DNA of 33,747 nucleotides, taken from positions 1 through 33,747 of the forward strand of contig VBKW01000206.1 in NCBI GenBank assembly GCA_005879405.1, read 5' to 3'. This stretch comes from Deltaproteobacteria bacterium (GTDB taxonomy: Bacteria; Desulfobacterota; Binatia; UTPRO1). Positions 16,511 to 24,690 of the stretch are shown in pieces (within the stretch, counting starts at the first letter, position 1; each line of letters starts with the position of its first letter). Both the position numbers and the translations under genes were made by a program. Under the pieces are notes generated by a model that was given only the letters and a program-made list of their open reading frames with translations, was not told the origin of the DNA and did not search any database.

Positions 16511-16915
16511 CTACTGACCCTCGATCGCGGGGATGTCACGAACGTTCTGCGCCCACGCGAGCGCCGATTTGCACCAGATGCGTCGCTTCGGGGGCAGCAT
16601 CGCGCGTTCGTCGAGGCAGCCGACCCGCAGCGAGTAGGCAGGCGGGTCGTCCGCGTCCGCCGTCGCGTGCACCGGGGTCCCGCAATTCGGACAGAACGAG
16701 TGGCGGCGTCTGGCGCCGCTGTCGGCGCGCTTGACGTAGACCTGCGGCCGGCCGCTCAGCAGGTGAAAAGCGGCGCTCGGCGCGGGCACTGATACGCGGA
16801 ACGCGGATCCGGTGAGCATCTGACAGTCGGTGCAGTTGCACAACCCGACCTTCTCCGGGTCGATTTCGGCCTCGTACGTGATGTGCCCGCAGTGACATGC
16901 GCCGTGAACTTTCAT
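16511..16915 (-). CDS. GFA (DUF636) family zinc protein
   Basis: The 134-residue protein has the GFA fold signature, with zinc ligands in CHCG (about 7-10), CNCTDC (about 26-31) and CPNCG (about 75-79). The motif NCTDCQMLTGSAFRVSVP is typical. The family is named for glutathione-dependent formaldehyde-activating enzyme, but most members are of unproven function, so I do not assign a reaction. The upstream AGGTAGGA gives a good ribosome site for ATG 16915. It lies 13 bp after the helical protein gene and 4 bp before the NFACT-R gene, so all three are likely on one transcript. Confidence 0.88.
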   Translation of the reverse strand: MKVHGACHCGHITYEAEIDPEKVGLCNCTDCQMLTGSAFRVSVPAPSAAFHLLSGRPQVYVKRADSGARRRHSFCPNCGTPVHATADADDPPAYSLRVGCLDERAMLPPKRRIWCKSALAWAQNVRDIPAIEGQ

Positions 16916-16928
16916 CGATTCCTACCTC

Positions 16929-17402
16929 TCAACCCTGCGAGATGCGGTTCAGCAACGGCCGTTGCGCGCGCATGAGATCGCGCACGGCCTGGTTCACGAG
17001 GTGCGCGCGCACGGCGGCGTGCACCGCATCGATCCCCGGCCGTTCGCGCTCGCGGTCGGCGACGACGAGCACGTCCTCGAGCGCGGCGTCGAGCGCGCAG
17101 CCCCGCGCCTCGCGATCGGGGAGTCGTGCCGCAGCGGCGACGGCGTCACGGACGCGCGCGGCGTCGGCGGTGAGCCCGCTCGCTTCGAGCTGCGCCGCCG
17201 CGTCGCCGAGCGCCGCGGCGGCGCTCGCCAGCTCCTCCTCGCGCACGTCGGCGCGCCACTCGACGAGATCCTGGACGTTCGCCAGCATCTCGAGCGCTGC
17301 GAACACGAGGCCGCGCGCGGTGCGGCTCTCGACCGCGGGCAGCACGTCTTCTTCCAGCGTCCGCGCGACGCCGGCGAGGATCACGGCCGGGGGAAGTCGC
17401 AT
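16929..17402 (-). CDS. conserved-looking helical protein of unknown function
   Basis: I do not recognise a named family. The 157-residue product is almost entirely helical (LEEDVLPAVESRTARGLVFAALEMLANVQDLVEW, then long Ala-rich helices), with no signal peptide, membrane segment or cysteine motif. The ATG at 17402 follows AGGAGA (17412-17407 on this strand) with ideal spacing. Part of that Shine-Dalgarno comes from the TA target of the MITE inserted just upstream. Its immediate partner upstream, before the MITE came in, is the APH-type phosphotransferase, so a joint role is likely. Confidence 0.7.
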   Translation of the reverse strand: MRLPPAVILAGVARTLEEDVLPAVESRTARGLVFAALEMLANVQDLVEWRADVREEELASAAAALGDAAAQLEASGLTADAARVRDAVAAAARLPDREARGCALDAALEDVLVVADRERERPGIDAVHAAVRAHLVNQAVRDLMRAQRPLLNRISQG

Positions 17403-17411
17403 GTCGTCTCC

Positions 17412-17576
17412 TAGTGTCCCGTCTCGGAAATTCGTTGCATAAGTCTGCGAGGGATTTTCAGCCCTGCCAAGGCGCGACGACGAAGGAATAGTCTAGACTA
17501 TTTCGAGGAGGAGCAACGCAGGCAGGGCCGAAAAGACCCGCAGAATTATGCAACGAATTTCCGAGACGGGACACTA
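17412..17576. mobile_element. 161-bp hairpin MITE with TA target duplication (IS630-type)
   Basis: The ends are perfect inverted repeats: 17411-17442 and 17546-17577 match at 32 of 32 positions, including outer CTAG. Similarity continues inward along the whole arm to a central perfect palindrome AATAGTCTAGACTATT (17487-17502), so the element is one long hairpin centred at 17494. TA dinucleotides at 17412-17413 and 17575-17576 fit the TA duplication of IS630/Tc1-mariner elements. It has no credible ORF. It sits exactly between the phosphotransferase stop codon and the next gene's ribosome site. Confidence 0.9.
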
Positions 17577-18428
17577 GAGAAACCCGCGGGCTTGGGCGAT
17601 CGCCACGCTCATGTAGGCCCACTGGTGATCGAACAACGCCATGCGCAGGTCGCGGGTCCGGCCCTCGCGAAATGCGTGCAGCCCCGTCAACATGATCGCG
17701 GCCATCTTCACGGTCGCGAGCACCTCGTAGAAGTGCACGCGCGCGCGGTCGACGCGACGGCCGGAGCGCTGCTCGTAGCGCGCGTAGAGCTGCTCGCGCT
17801 CGAGAAGGTGGCACATGTACGGCGACTCGCCGCGCCAGAGGGTCATGCACGCCCAGCCGAGGTCTTCCATCGGGTCGCCGAGGTGCACCATCTCCCAGTC
17901 CACGATCGCCGCGATGCGTCCGCCGTCGACGAGGAAGTTGCCGGTGCGGTAGTCGCCGTGCACGAGCGTGATCTCGTCCGTCGCAGGGAGCCCGCGCCGC
18001 AGCCAGAGGACCGCTTCGGTGAGCAGCGGACGCGGCGGCCCGCCGGCGCGCGCGACGTAGCCTTCCCAGCGCGCGAGCTCACGCGCCGCGGCGCCGGTGC
18101 CCGGTGCGGGAGCGCCGAGGAAGTCGAGGTCGGCGGCGTGCCAATCGACGGCATGCAGCGCGGCCAGGTTCCCGACGAAGTCCTCGCCGAGACGCGCCCT
18201 CGCGTCGTCGTCGAAGACGGGCTTGCCGTCGACCATCACCGGCAACGGCACCGTCCCGCGGACGAGCTCCATCACGTAGAAGGGACGCTCGAAAACCGCG
18301 GGGTCGCGCTCGTACCACAGCACGCGCGGCGCCCGCACCGGTGTCGCGGCGAGCGCGGCGAGGACGCGAAACTCGGGCTCGGTGTCGTAGGGCTCGAGCA
18401 GTCCGGCGGCGGGCTGCCGGCGGAGCAC
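17574..18428 (-). CDS. APH-type phosphotransferase, N-terminal lobe disrupted
   Basis: This is an aminoglycoside phosphotransferase/choline-kinase-fold protein of the type often found near acyl-CoA dehydrogenases. It has the catalytic loop LVHGDYRTGNFLV and the metal-binding motif AIVDWEMVHLGDPMEDLGW. The frame is open only from GTG 18428 (284 residues), starting within VLRRQPAAGLLEPYDTEPEF, which is normally strand 3 of the N-lobe. The expected N-terminus lies in another frame: ATG 18516 gives MIEQLSAWFARRLTPRVDV, and the sense frame resumes at DGREKTASY. The glycine-rich nucleotide loop is missing between them, so about 60 nt appear deleted with a frameshift near 18440-18455. It is either a pseudogene or an assembly error. 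The stop TAG coincides with the MITE edge. Confidence 0.75.
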   Translation of the reverse strand: MLRRQPAAGLLEPYDTEPEFRVLAALAATPVRAPRVLWYERDPAVFERPFYVMELVRGTVPLPVMVDGKPVFDDDARARLGEDFVGNLAALHAVDWHAADLDFLGAPAPGTGAAARELARWEGYVARAGGPPRPLLTEAVLWLRRGLPATDEITLVHGDYRTGNFLVDGGRIAAIVDWEMVHLGDPMEDLGWACMTLWRGESPYMCHLLEREQLYARYEQRSGRRVDRARVHFYEVLATVKMAAIMLTGLHAFREGRTRDLRMALFDHQWAYMSVAIAQARGFL

Positions 18429-18572
18429 GTAGCTCGCCGTCTTCTCGCGTCCGTCGCCGCACGTCGACGCGCGGCGTGAGGCGGCGCGCGAACCATGCCG
18501 AGAGCTGCTCGATCATCCACTTCGGCGCATACGCGCTCCGCGGCCGGGCCGCAACGACCGCGCGCTTTCACC

Positions 18573-18601
18573 TTGACACCGCACCGAGGACCGCGTTAGC
18601 G
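18573..18601 (+). promoter_or_regulatory. possible sigma-70-like promoter
   Basis: TTGACA (18573-18578) is a perfect -35 hexamer, rare in this GC-rich sequence. The best -10 at 17-bp spacing is TTAGCG (18596-18601), which is poor. It points toward the secreted PQQ-propeller gene about 165 bp downstream. Apart from this and a 53-codon frame discussed in the findings, the 251 bp between the two genes hold nothing I can identify. Confidence 0.25.
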
Positions 18602-18767
18602 GTCGGGGCATGCGTCGTGTGCCGTACGACGCCAGTGCCGTGACGTCACGACAACTCGCGAAGCAACGCCCAGCCGGCGAGCCGCGGAAAGGCGGTGGTA
18701 CGCGCCGCACCGGGCCGGCTACGATCGAAGCCTCGCGACGCCGACGAGCGAAAGGAATCGTACTACC

Positions 18768-20834
18768 ATGAGCCCTCACCGTTTCCGCGTCTTCCGGAGC
18801 GCGACACGGACGACGTCGCGCGCGTGGTCGGCGGCGCTCGTCGTCGCCGCCGTGCTGATCTCGACGGCCTCGCCCGCACGCGCGCTCGAGCCCGGCGGCA
18901 CCGGCAGCCCGCAGCGCGACTGCATCGTCGAGTACGGCGGGTTCATGCTCAACTACCCGCCGCCGCCGGCGCCGAAGCGCCGTGAGTTCCGCTGCTTCGA
19001 CGGGGACCCGTCGTGCGATACCGACGGGACGCGCAACGGCAGCTGCGCATTCTCGATCCAGATGTGCTTCGCCGGCGATAACGTCCCTGGCTGCGCCGCG
19101 GGGACGGTCTCGACGGTGCGCGTGAAGAACCCGCGGCCGACGAGCCCCCGCTTCGACCCGCAGCTGGACGCGCTACAAAACGCCGGGCGCGCGGTGCTGC
19201 CGACGAGCACGGCGAACACGTGCAGCGCGCCCGTGACCATCACGGTGCCCGCGACCGGCAAGCACGGAGCGAAGAAGCTGCGCGTCCACGCCAACGGGAC
19301 CGCCGGCAGCGACAGCGACAATTTTCGTCTCACCTGCGTGAAGAGCGGCTGGACGAAGTATCAGCACGACCTCGCCAACTCCGGCGCCAACCCCGACGAG
19401 ACGACGATCACCCCGGCGAATGCCGGCACGTTGACGCTGAAGTGGCAGTTCCGGGCGAAGGCCAAGCCCGACCAACCACACTACGTGACCGCAGAGCCGA
19501 CGGTCGCGGACGACATCGTGTACATCGGCGCATGGAACGGCGTCATGTACGCGCTGCACGCCGCTGACGGATCGGTCGCGTGGCAGTTCGACACCGCCGA
19601 TCCGCACCCCGAGCAGCGCGGCAACCTCCAAGGCATCCAGTCGTCGGCCGCCGTGCTCGCAGATGGACGCGTCTACTTCGGCGCCGCCGACGCCAACATC
19701 TACTGCCTGAGCGACAAGGGGACGCTGATCTGGAAGACGTCCCTCGGCAATCCCGATCAGACCGGCCCCGGCGCGGAGGGCGCGCACGCCTGGTCGTCGC
19801 CGGCGATCATCGACGGCAAGGTCTTCGTCGGCCGCGCGTCGCACGAGGACGCGCCCTGCATCCGCGGCCGCTTCTACGCCCTCGACCAGGACACCGGCGC
19901 GATCTTGTGGCAGCAGAGCATCGTCCCCGAGATGGTCTGCGACAACGCGCCGACGACGATTTGCACGACGGATGCCGGATGTCCGGGCGGCAGCTGTGTT
20001 TCGAACAAGGTCTGCACGAAGCAAGCGACGCAGTTCTGCACCAGCGACGCCGACTGCGATACCAACATCCCCGGCAACTTCTGCGACGACTCCAAGGGCG
20101 GCGCGATCACGTCGTCGGCGGCCATCGACGCCGGCCGCAACCACGTGTACATCACGACCGGCGATTGCCTGCAGCAAGGCGCGATCGGCGACGCGGAGTC
20201 GATCATGGCCTTCGACATCGATACCGGCGCGCGTCTCTGGGCGAACCGCGCCAACCCGGTCGGCGAGACGGCGGACTTCGACTATATCTCGTCGCCGTCG
20301 GTGTTCACCGCCACCGACGGCGTGACGACGCGCGACCTCGTGGGCGCCGGCAACAAGAACGGCACCTTCTACGCCGTCGATCGCGATACCGGGACGCTCG
20401 TGTGGAGCACGGCGGTCGTTCCGGGGTCCGTGATCGGCGGCTTCCTCGGGTCGCACGCCGTCGCGGGAGGCCAGATCTTCTCGGGGACGATGACCGGCCC
20501 GCCGTACGTCGACGCACTGAACGCCTTCGACGGCTCGTTCGGAACGCTCAGCAACTCGTCGTCGGACGCCCGCACCTGGGCTGCGGCGACGTACGCCAAC
20601 GGCGTCGTTTTCAACGGCAGCCAGCTGATCTCGTTCTTCCCGTCGGGCACGAACACCCTGCGCGCCTATGACGCGTCCACCGGTACCGTGCTCTTGAGCG
20701 TCACGATGCCCGGCGGCGTCGCTTCCGGCGCCGCAATCGTCGACGGCACGGTGTACGTCGGCTATGGCGACCTGGTCGACGGCAACGCGGCACCGGGCGG
20801 CGGAGGGGTCGAGGCGTTCGGGCTAGCGCCTTAG
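18768..20834 (+). CDS. secreted PQQ-like beta-propeller protein with a Cys-rich insert
   Basis: The 688-residue protein has a long n-region and signal peptide (about 18-40, WSAALVVAAVLISTASPARA). An N-terminal Cys-containing region (about 45-195) follows. Then come repeated PQQ/BamB-type propeller blades (about 205-685): IVYIGAWNGVMYALHAADGS, VYFGAADANIYCLSDKG, RFYALDQDTGAILWQ, GTFYAVDRDTGTLVW and TLRAYDASTGTVLLS. Between blades, about 380-428, lies an insert with CTTDAGCPGGSC and CTSDADCD, the same repeat type as the protein at 26463-28076. Whether it binds PQQ or is a structural propeller is open. ATG 18768 is preceded by GAAAGGA. Its stop shares bases with the convergent cobA-hemD stop. 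Confidence 0.85.
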   Translation: MSPHRFRVFRSATRTTSRAWSAALVVAAVLISTASPARALEPGGTGSPQRDCIVEYGGFMLNYPPPPAPKRREFRCFDGDPSCDTDGTRNGSCAFSIQMCFAGDNVPGCAAGTVSTVRVKNPRPTSPRFDPQLDALQNAGRAVLPTSTANTCSAPVTITVPATGKHGAKKLRVHANGTAGSDSDNFRLTCVKSGWTKYQHDLANSGANPDETTITPANAGTLTLKWQFRAKAKPDQPHYVTAEPTVADDIVYIGAWNGVMYALHAADGSVAWQFDTADPHPEQRGNLQGIQSSAAVLADGRVYFGAADANIYCLSDKGTLIWKTSLGNPDQTGPGAEGAHAWSSPAIIDGKVFVGRASHEDAPCIRGRFYALDQDTGAILWQQSIVPEMVCDNAPTTICTTDAGCPGGSCVSNKVCTKQATQFCTSDADCDTNIPGNFCDDSKGGAITSSAAIDAGRNHVYITTGDCLQQGAIGDAESIMAFDIDTGARLWANRANPVGETADFDYISSPSVFTATDGVTTRDLVGAGNKNGTFYAVDRDTGTLVWSTAVVPGSVIGGFLGSHAVAGGQIFSGTMTGPPYVDALNAFDGSFGTLSNSSSDARTWAAATYANGVVFNGSQLISFFPSGTNTLRAYDASTGTVLLSVTMPGGVASGAAIVDGTVYVGYGDLVDGNAAPGGGGVEAFGLAP

Positions 20835-22360
20835 CGGGCGAAGTACTCGACGATCGCGGCCGCGAACGCGGGGATCGTGTACTCCGCCGGCTGCACGTCG
20901 ACCCGCAGTCCCAAGCCACGCGTGGTTCCTGCGGTGATCGGCCCGATGCAGCCGACGGCCGTACTATTGAGGAGGCGCTGCAGCTCGCTCGACGGAAACA
21001 GGCGGGCGAAGTTCGTCACGGTGCTGGAACTGGTGAACGTCACCATGTGCGGCGGGCGGTCGCCGGCGAAGAGTGCGGGCGCGGCGGCGGCCTCCGCGGG
21101 CACGACCGTCCGATAGACGGCAACCTCGTCGACCACGGCGCCCGCGGCGGCGAGGCGCTGCGGGAGAATCGCGCGCGCCGCGGCGGCACGGGCCAGGAGG
21201 ACGCGGCGGCCCGTGACGCCGGCGGCGACGAGCGCGTCGGCCACCGCCTCGGCGCGGTACTCCGGCGGCGTGAGCGCGACGCGCAGCCCACGCGCTTCGA
21301 TCGCGGCGCGCGTCTGCGGGCCGATCGCGGCGATCGCGACGCCGGCGAGATCGCGGACGTCGCGGCCGGTCTCGCGCAGACGATCGAAGAATGCCGCCAC
21401 GCCGTTCTCGCTGGTGAGGACGAGCCATCCGTACTCGCGCAGGCGTGCGAGCGCCGCGTCGACCGCGTCCCAGCCCTCGGGCGGCACCGTCGCGATCGTC
21501 GGCAGCGTGACGACCTCCGCGCCCTGCTGCTCGAGCAGCGTGGCGAACGCCGCCGCCTGCGCGCGCGCGCGGGTGACGACGATGCGGCGGCCGAAAAGCG
21601 GACGCCGGTCGAACCAGCGCAGCTCCGGCGCCAAGCGGACGACGTCGCCGACGACGACGATCGCCGGCGGCCGGAGATGCTGCGCCCGCGCGAGCTCCGG
21701 CAGCGTCGCGACGGAGCCGAGCAGCACCTGCTGACGGCCCGTCGTCCCCCAGCGGATCGCCGCCGCCGGCGTCTCCACGGCGAGCCCGCCGGCGACCAAA
21801 CGGCCGAGATTCTCGCCCAGCTGGAGCACGCTCATGAAGAGCACGAGCGTCCCGCCTTGGCGCGCCAGCGCCTCCCACGGCAACGACGGCGCGAGGTCCG
21901 GTTTGTCGCTCTCGTGTCCGGTGACGAAGGTGACCGTCGACGCGTAGTCGCGATGCGTGAGCGGAATGCCGGCGTAGGCCGGCGCCGCGATCGCCGACGT
22001 CACCCCCGGCACGACCTCGAACGGAATGCCGGCGCGGACGCACTCGAGCGCCTCCTCGCCGCCGCGCCCGAAGATGAACGGATCGCCGCCCTTCAAGCGC
22101 ACCACCCATTTGCCCGCCCGCGCGCGTGCGAGCACGATGCGCGAGATCTCCTCCTGCGAGAGGCGCACGCCGCTGCCGTGCTTGCCGGTGAACACGATCT
22201 CGGCGTCGGCGCGGCTATGGGCGAGCAGCGCCGGATTGGAGAGGTTGTCGTAGACGACGACGTCGCAGCGCGCGAGGCACTCCCGGCCGCGCAGCGTGAG
22301 AAGGCCCGGATCGCCCGGGCCGGCGCCGACGAGGCTCACGCGTCCGGTCGCGACGCTCAT
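20831..22360 (-). CDS. cobA-hemD: uroporphyrinogen-III C-methyltransferase / uroporphyrinogen-III synthase fusion (CobA-HemD)
   Basis: The first half (about 1-245) is the SUMT methyltransferase that makes precorrin-2 from uroporphyrinogen III. It has VSLVGAGPGDPGLLTLRG at the N-terminus, VVRLKGGDPFIFGRGGEEA, and PGVTSAIAAPAYAGIPLTHR. The second half (about 255-505) is HemD, which cyclises hydroxymethylbilane (RRIVVTRARAQAAAFATLLE, LTSENGVAAFFDRL, FTSSSTVTNFARL). Such fusions are common in deltaproteobacteria and Firmicutes. The total, 509 residues, is normal. It is the last gene of the five-gene heme/siroheme operon. ATG 22360 lies 37 bp after hemC, inside a short tandem duplication. The stop overlaps that of the convergent propeller gene. 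Confidence 0.95.
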   Translation of the reverse strand: MSVATGRVSLVGAGPGDPGLLTLRGRECLARCDVVVYDNLSNPALLAHSRADAEIVFTGKHGSGVRLSQEEISRIVLARARAGKWVVRLKGGDPFIFGRGGEEALECVRAGIPFEVVPGVTSAIAAPAYAGIPLTHRDYASTVTFVTGHESDKPDLAPSLPWEALARQGGTLVLFMSVLQLGENLGRLVAGGLAVETPAAAIRWGTTGRQQVLLGSVATLPELARAQHLRPPAIVVVGDVVRLAPELRWFDRRPLFGRRIVVTRARAQAAAFATLLEQQGAEVVTLPTIATVPPEGWDAVDAALARLREYGWLVLTSENGVAAFFDRLRETGRDVRDLAGVAIAAIGPQTRAAIEARGLRVALTPPEYRAEAVADALVAAGVTGRRVLLARAAAARAILPQRLAAAGAVVDEVAVYRTVVPAEAAAAPALFAGDRPPHMVTFTSSSTVTNFARLFPSSELQRLLNSTAVGCIGPITAGTTRGLGLRVDVQPAEYTIPAFAAAIVEYFAR

Positions 22361-22411
22361 GTCGTCTCCACTGCGGCCGCGCGCTCGACGCCGACGCTCA
22401 CGTCGTCTCCA
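22351..22411. repeat. short direct duplication at the hemC/cobA junction
   Basis: Positions 22351-22370 and 22392-22411 are the same 20-bp sequence (CGACGCTCATGTCGTCTCCA) with one C/T difference, 41 bp apart. One copy contains the cobA-hemD start codon and its GGAG; the other contains the hemC stop codon. The C/T difference turns ATGA into GTGA. Confidence 0.7.
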
Positions 22412-23330
22412 TCGCCGCCGCCGCCCGCGCTCGGGCGATGATCGCCGCGGCACCGCGGGCGAGGAGCGTCGCCGCGAGACGCTCGCCGAGCATCGCCGCG
22501 TCGGTGACCGGGCCGGCGACCGTATCCTCGAGCGCGCCGCTGCCGTCGAGCTCGGAGACGATCGCGCGCAGCGTGAGCGCGTCGCCGGTGACGCGCGCGT
22601 ACGCCGCGAGCGGCGTCTGGCAATCGCCGCCGACCGCGACCAGAAACGCGCGCTCGGCGCGCGCCGCCGCCGCGCTCGCCGGATCGTCGAGCGCACGCAG
22701 CGCGGCGCACACCGACGCGTCGTCGGCACGCGCCTCGAGGCCGAGCGTGCCTTGACCGATCGCGGGCACGAACTCGTCGGGCGAGAGCGGGGTCATGCCG
22801 GCGGGCGCGAGCCCGAGGCGACGCAGCCCGGCCGCGGCGAGCAGCACGGCGTCGACCTCGCCCGCGGCAAGCTTCCGCAGCCGCGTGTCGACGTTGCCGC
22901 GGAGCGCGACCGCCTCGACGTCCGGGCGGCGCGCGCGCAGCTGTGCCCGACGGCGGAGGCTGGAGGTGCCGACGCGCGCGCCCGGCCGCAATCCGTCGAT
23001 GCCGACGCCGCCGTCACGCGACACGAGCACGTCGCGCGGGTCCTCACGCGGCGGCGTCGCGACGAGCACGAGACCCGCGGGGATCACCGCCGGCACGTCC
23101 TTCAGCGAATGCACCGCGACGTCGATCGTCGAGGCCGCGAGCGCGCTCTCGATCTCCTTCACGAAGAGGCCCTTCCCGCCGACGGCGACGAGGCTCCCGG
23201 TCAGCACGTCACCGGTCGTCGTGATGGGAACGATCTCGACGTCGTGGCCGCGGCGCTCGAGCTCGGCGGCGACGTGGCGCGCCTGGACGAGGGCGAGCGC
23301 GCTGCCGCGCGTCCCGAGGCGAAGGCGCAC
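22398..23330 (-). CDS. hemC: hydroxymethylbilane synthase (porphobilinogen deaminase)
   Basis: HemC polymerises four porphobilinogens to hydroxymethylbilane on a covalently bound dipyrromethane cofactor. The 310-residue protein starts with the typical LGTRGSALALVQA and has the catalytic Asp region HSLKDVP (74-80). Substrate-binding arginines lie in GTSSLRRRAQL (121-131). The cofactor cysteine is C237 in VAVGGDCQTPLAAYA. It follows hemA by 33 bp and precedes cobA-hemD by 37 bp. The last residues (AAAAMETT) are encoded by the duplicated segment, so the native C-terminus may have been slightly different. Confidence 0.96.
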   Translation of the reverse strand: MRLRLGTRGSALALVQARHVAAELERRGHDVEIVPITTTGDVLTGSLVAVGGKGLFVKEIESALAASTIDVAVHSLKDVPAVIPAGLVLVATPPREDPRDVLVSRDGGVGIDGLRPGARVGTSSLRRRAQLRARRPDVEAVALRGNVDTRLRKLAAGEVDAVLLAAAGLRRLGLAPAGMTPLSPDEFVPAIGQGTLGLEARADDASVCAALRALDDPASAAAARAERAFLVAVGGDCQTPLAAYARVTGDALTLRAIVSELDGSGALEDTVAGPVTDAAMLGERLAATLLARGAAAIIARARAAAAMETT

Positions 23331-23363
23331 GTCAGGCGGCCTCGCGTACGGCGCCGACGCCGC

Positions 23364-24689
23364 TCACGCCGACTCCTTGTCCGGCTCCTTGTCGTCGGGC
23401 GACCGTGCAGGCGGCTCGAGGTCGAAGAGTCGCCGCGCGCTCACGACCAAATCCGGCGTCCCCTCGCGTCCGTCGTGGTGCTTCAACGACGCGATTGGCG
23501 CGTGCAGGATCTTGTTGACGATCGACGAGGTGAGCGCGTCCAGCAGCTCGCGGTGACGCGGCGCCTGATCTTTGAGGCTCGCGAGCGCTTTCTCGAGCTC
23601 GCGCTGGCGGATCGCCTCCACCTTCTCGCGGATGGCGACGATCGTCGGGACGACCTCGAGGCTCTCGAACCAGCGCCAGAAGCGCTCCACCTCCTCCTCG
23701 ACGATCGCCTCCCCGCGCACCGCCTCGCGCTCGCGCTCGTCGACGTTACCGGCGACGGCGACCGCGAGGTCGTCGAGGTCGTAGAGGTAGACGTTGTCGA
23801 GGTCGTTGATCGTGGGATCGAAGTTGCGCGGCACGGCGAGGTCGATGAAGAACATCGGCCGCTGCTTGCGGGCGCGCAGCACCTCCTGGACGAGCGGCGC
23901 CGTGACGAGGTAGTCGGTCGCGCCGGCGGAGCCGATCACGACGTCGGCGAGCTTCAGGTATTCCGCGACGCGATCGAAGGGTACGGGGACGCCCTGGAGC
24001 TCGCGCGCCAGCGCAACCGCGCGCTCGAACGTGCGGGTGGCGATCATCACGCTGCCGACGCCTTGGGTCTTCAGATGGCGCGCGGCGAGCTCGCTCATCG
24101 TCCCGGCGCCGATCAGCATCGCGGTCTTGTCGTCGAACTTCTCGAAGATCGTTCGCGCGAGGTCGACGGCCGACGACGCGACCGACACGGCTTTGCCGGC
24201 AATGCCCGTCTCTGTGCGCACGCGCTTCGCGACGGCGAACGCGCGGTGGAAGACCCGATGCAGCACGGATCCGGACGTGCCGGCGAGCGCCGCCTCCTCG
24301 TAATGGTCCTTCACCTGGCCGAGGATCTGCGGCTCGCCGACGACCATCGAGTCGAGGCTCGAGGCGACGCGGAACAGATGCCGCACGCCCTCGCGTCCGG
24401 AGTGCGCGTAGAGATGCGCCGCGAACTCCGCGTGCGCCATGTTGCGCTCGGCGGCGAGGAACTCGCTGATCCTCGTCTCGAGACCGCGCGCGCGGGCGTC
24501 CTCGGCGACGCACGCGACGACCTCGACGCGGTTGCACGTCGAGACGATCGCCGCCTCGTGCACGCCGTCGAGACCGGCGAGACGCGCGAGCGCCGGCTGC
24601 AAGTCGACTTGCGGGAACGCGAGACGCTCCCGCACCGCGCTCGGCGCGGTGCGGTGGCTCAAGCCGACGATGAGGATGTCGCGTGCCAT
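23364..24689 (-). CDS. hemA: glutamyl-tRNA reductase
   Basis: HemA reduces glutamyl-tRNA(Glu) to glutamate-1-semialdehyde, the first step of the C5 heme pathway. The 441-residue protein has the N-terminal GLSHRTAPSAVRERLAF, the active-site cysteine C52 in STCNRVE, and VVGEPQILGQVKDHYEEA. The NADPH-binding GAGTMSELAARHL and a dimerisation helix (EKVEAIRQRELEKAL) follow. The C-terminus (ARSPDDKEPDKESA) is acidic and disordered. Its ATG is one base after the stop of the CcsA-like gene (TGA-C-ATG), so the two are translationally coupled. No hemL is visible in the window. Confidence 0.96.
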   Translation of the reverse strand: MARDILIVGLSHRTAPSAVRERLAFPQVDLQPALARLAGLDGVHEAAIVSTCNRVEVVACVAEDARARGLETRISEFLAAERNMAHAEFAAHLYAHSGREGVRHLFRVASSLDSMVVGEPQILGQVKDHYEEAALAGTSGSVLHRVFHRAFAVAKRVRTETGIAGKAVSVASSAVDLARTIFEKFDDKTAMLIGAGTMSELAARHLKTQGVGSVMIATRTFERAVALARELQGVPVPFDRVAEYLKLADVVIGSAGATDYLVTAPLVQEVLRARKQRPMFFIDLAVPRNFDPTINDLDNVYLYDLDDLAVAVAGNVDEREREAVRGEAIVEEEVERFWRWFESLEVVPTIVAIREKVEAIRQRELEKALASLKDQAPRHRELLDALTSSIVNKILHAPIASLKHHDGREGTPDLVVSARRLFDLEPPARSPDDKEPDKESA

Positions 24690-24690
24690 G

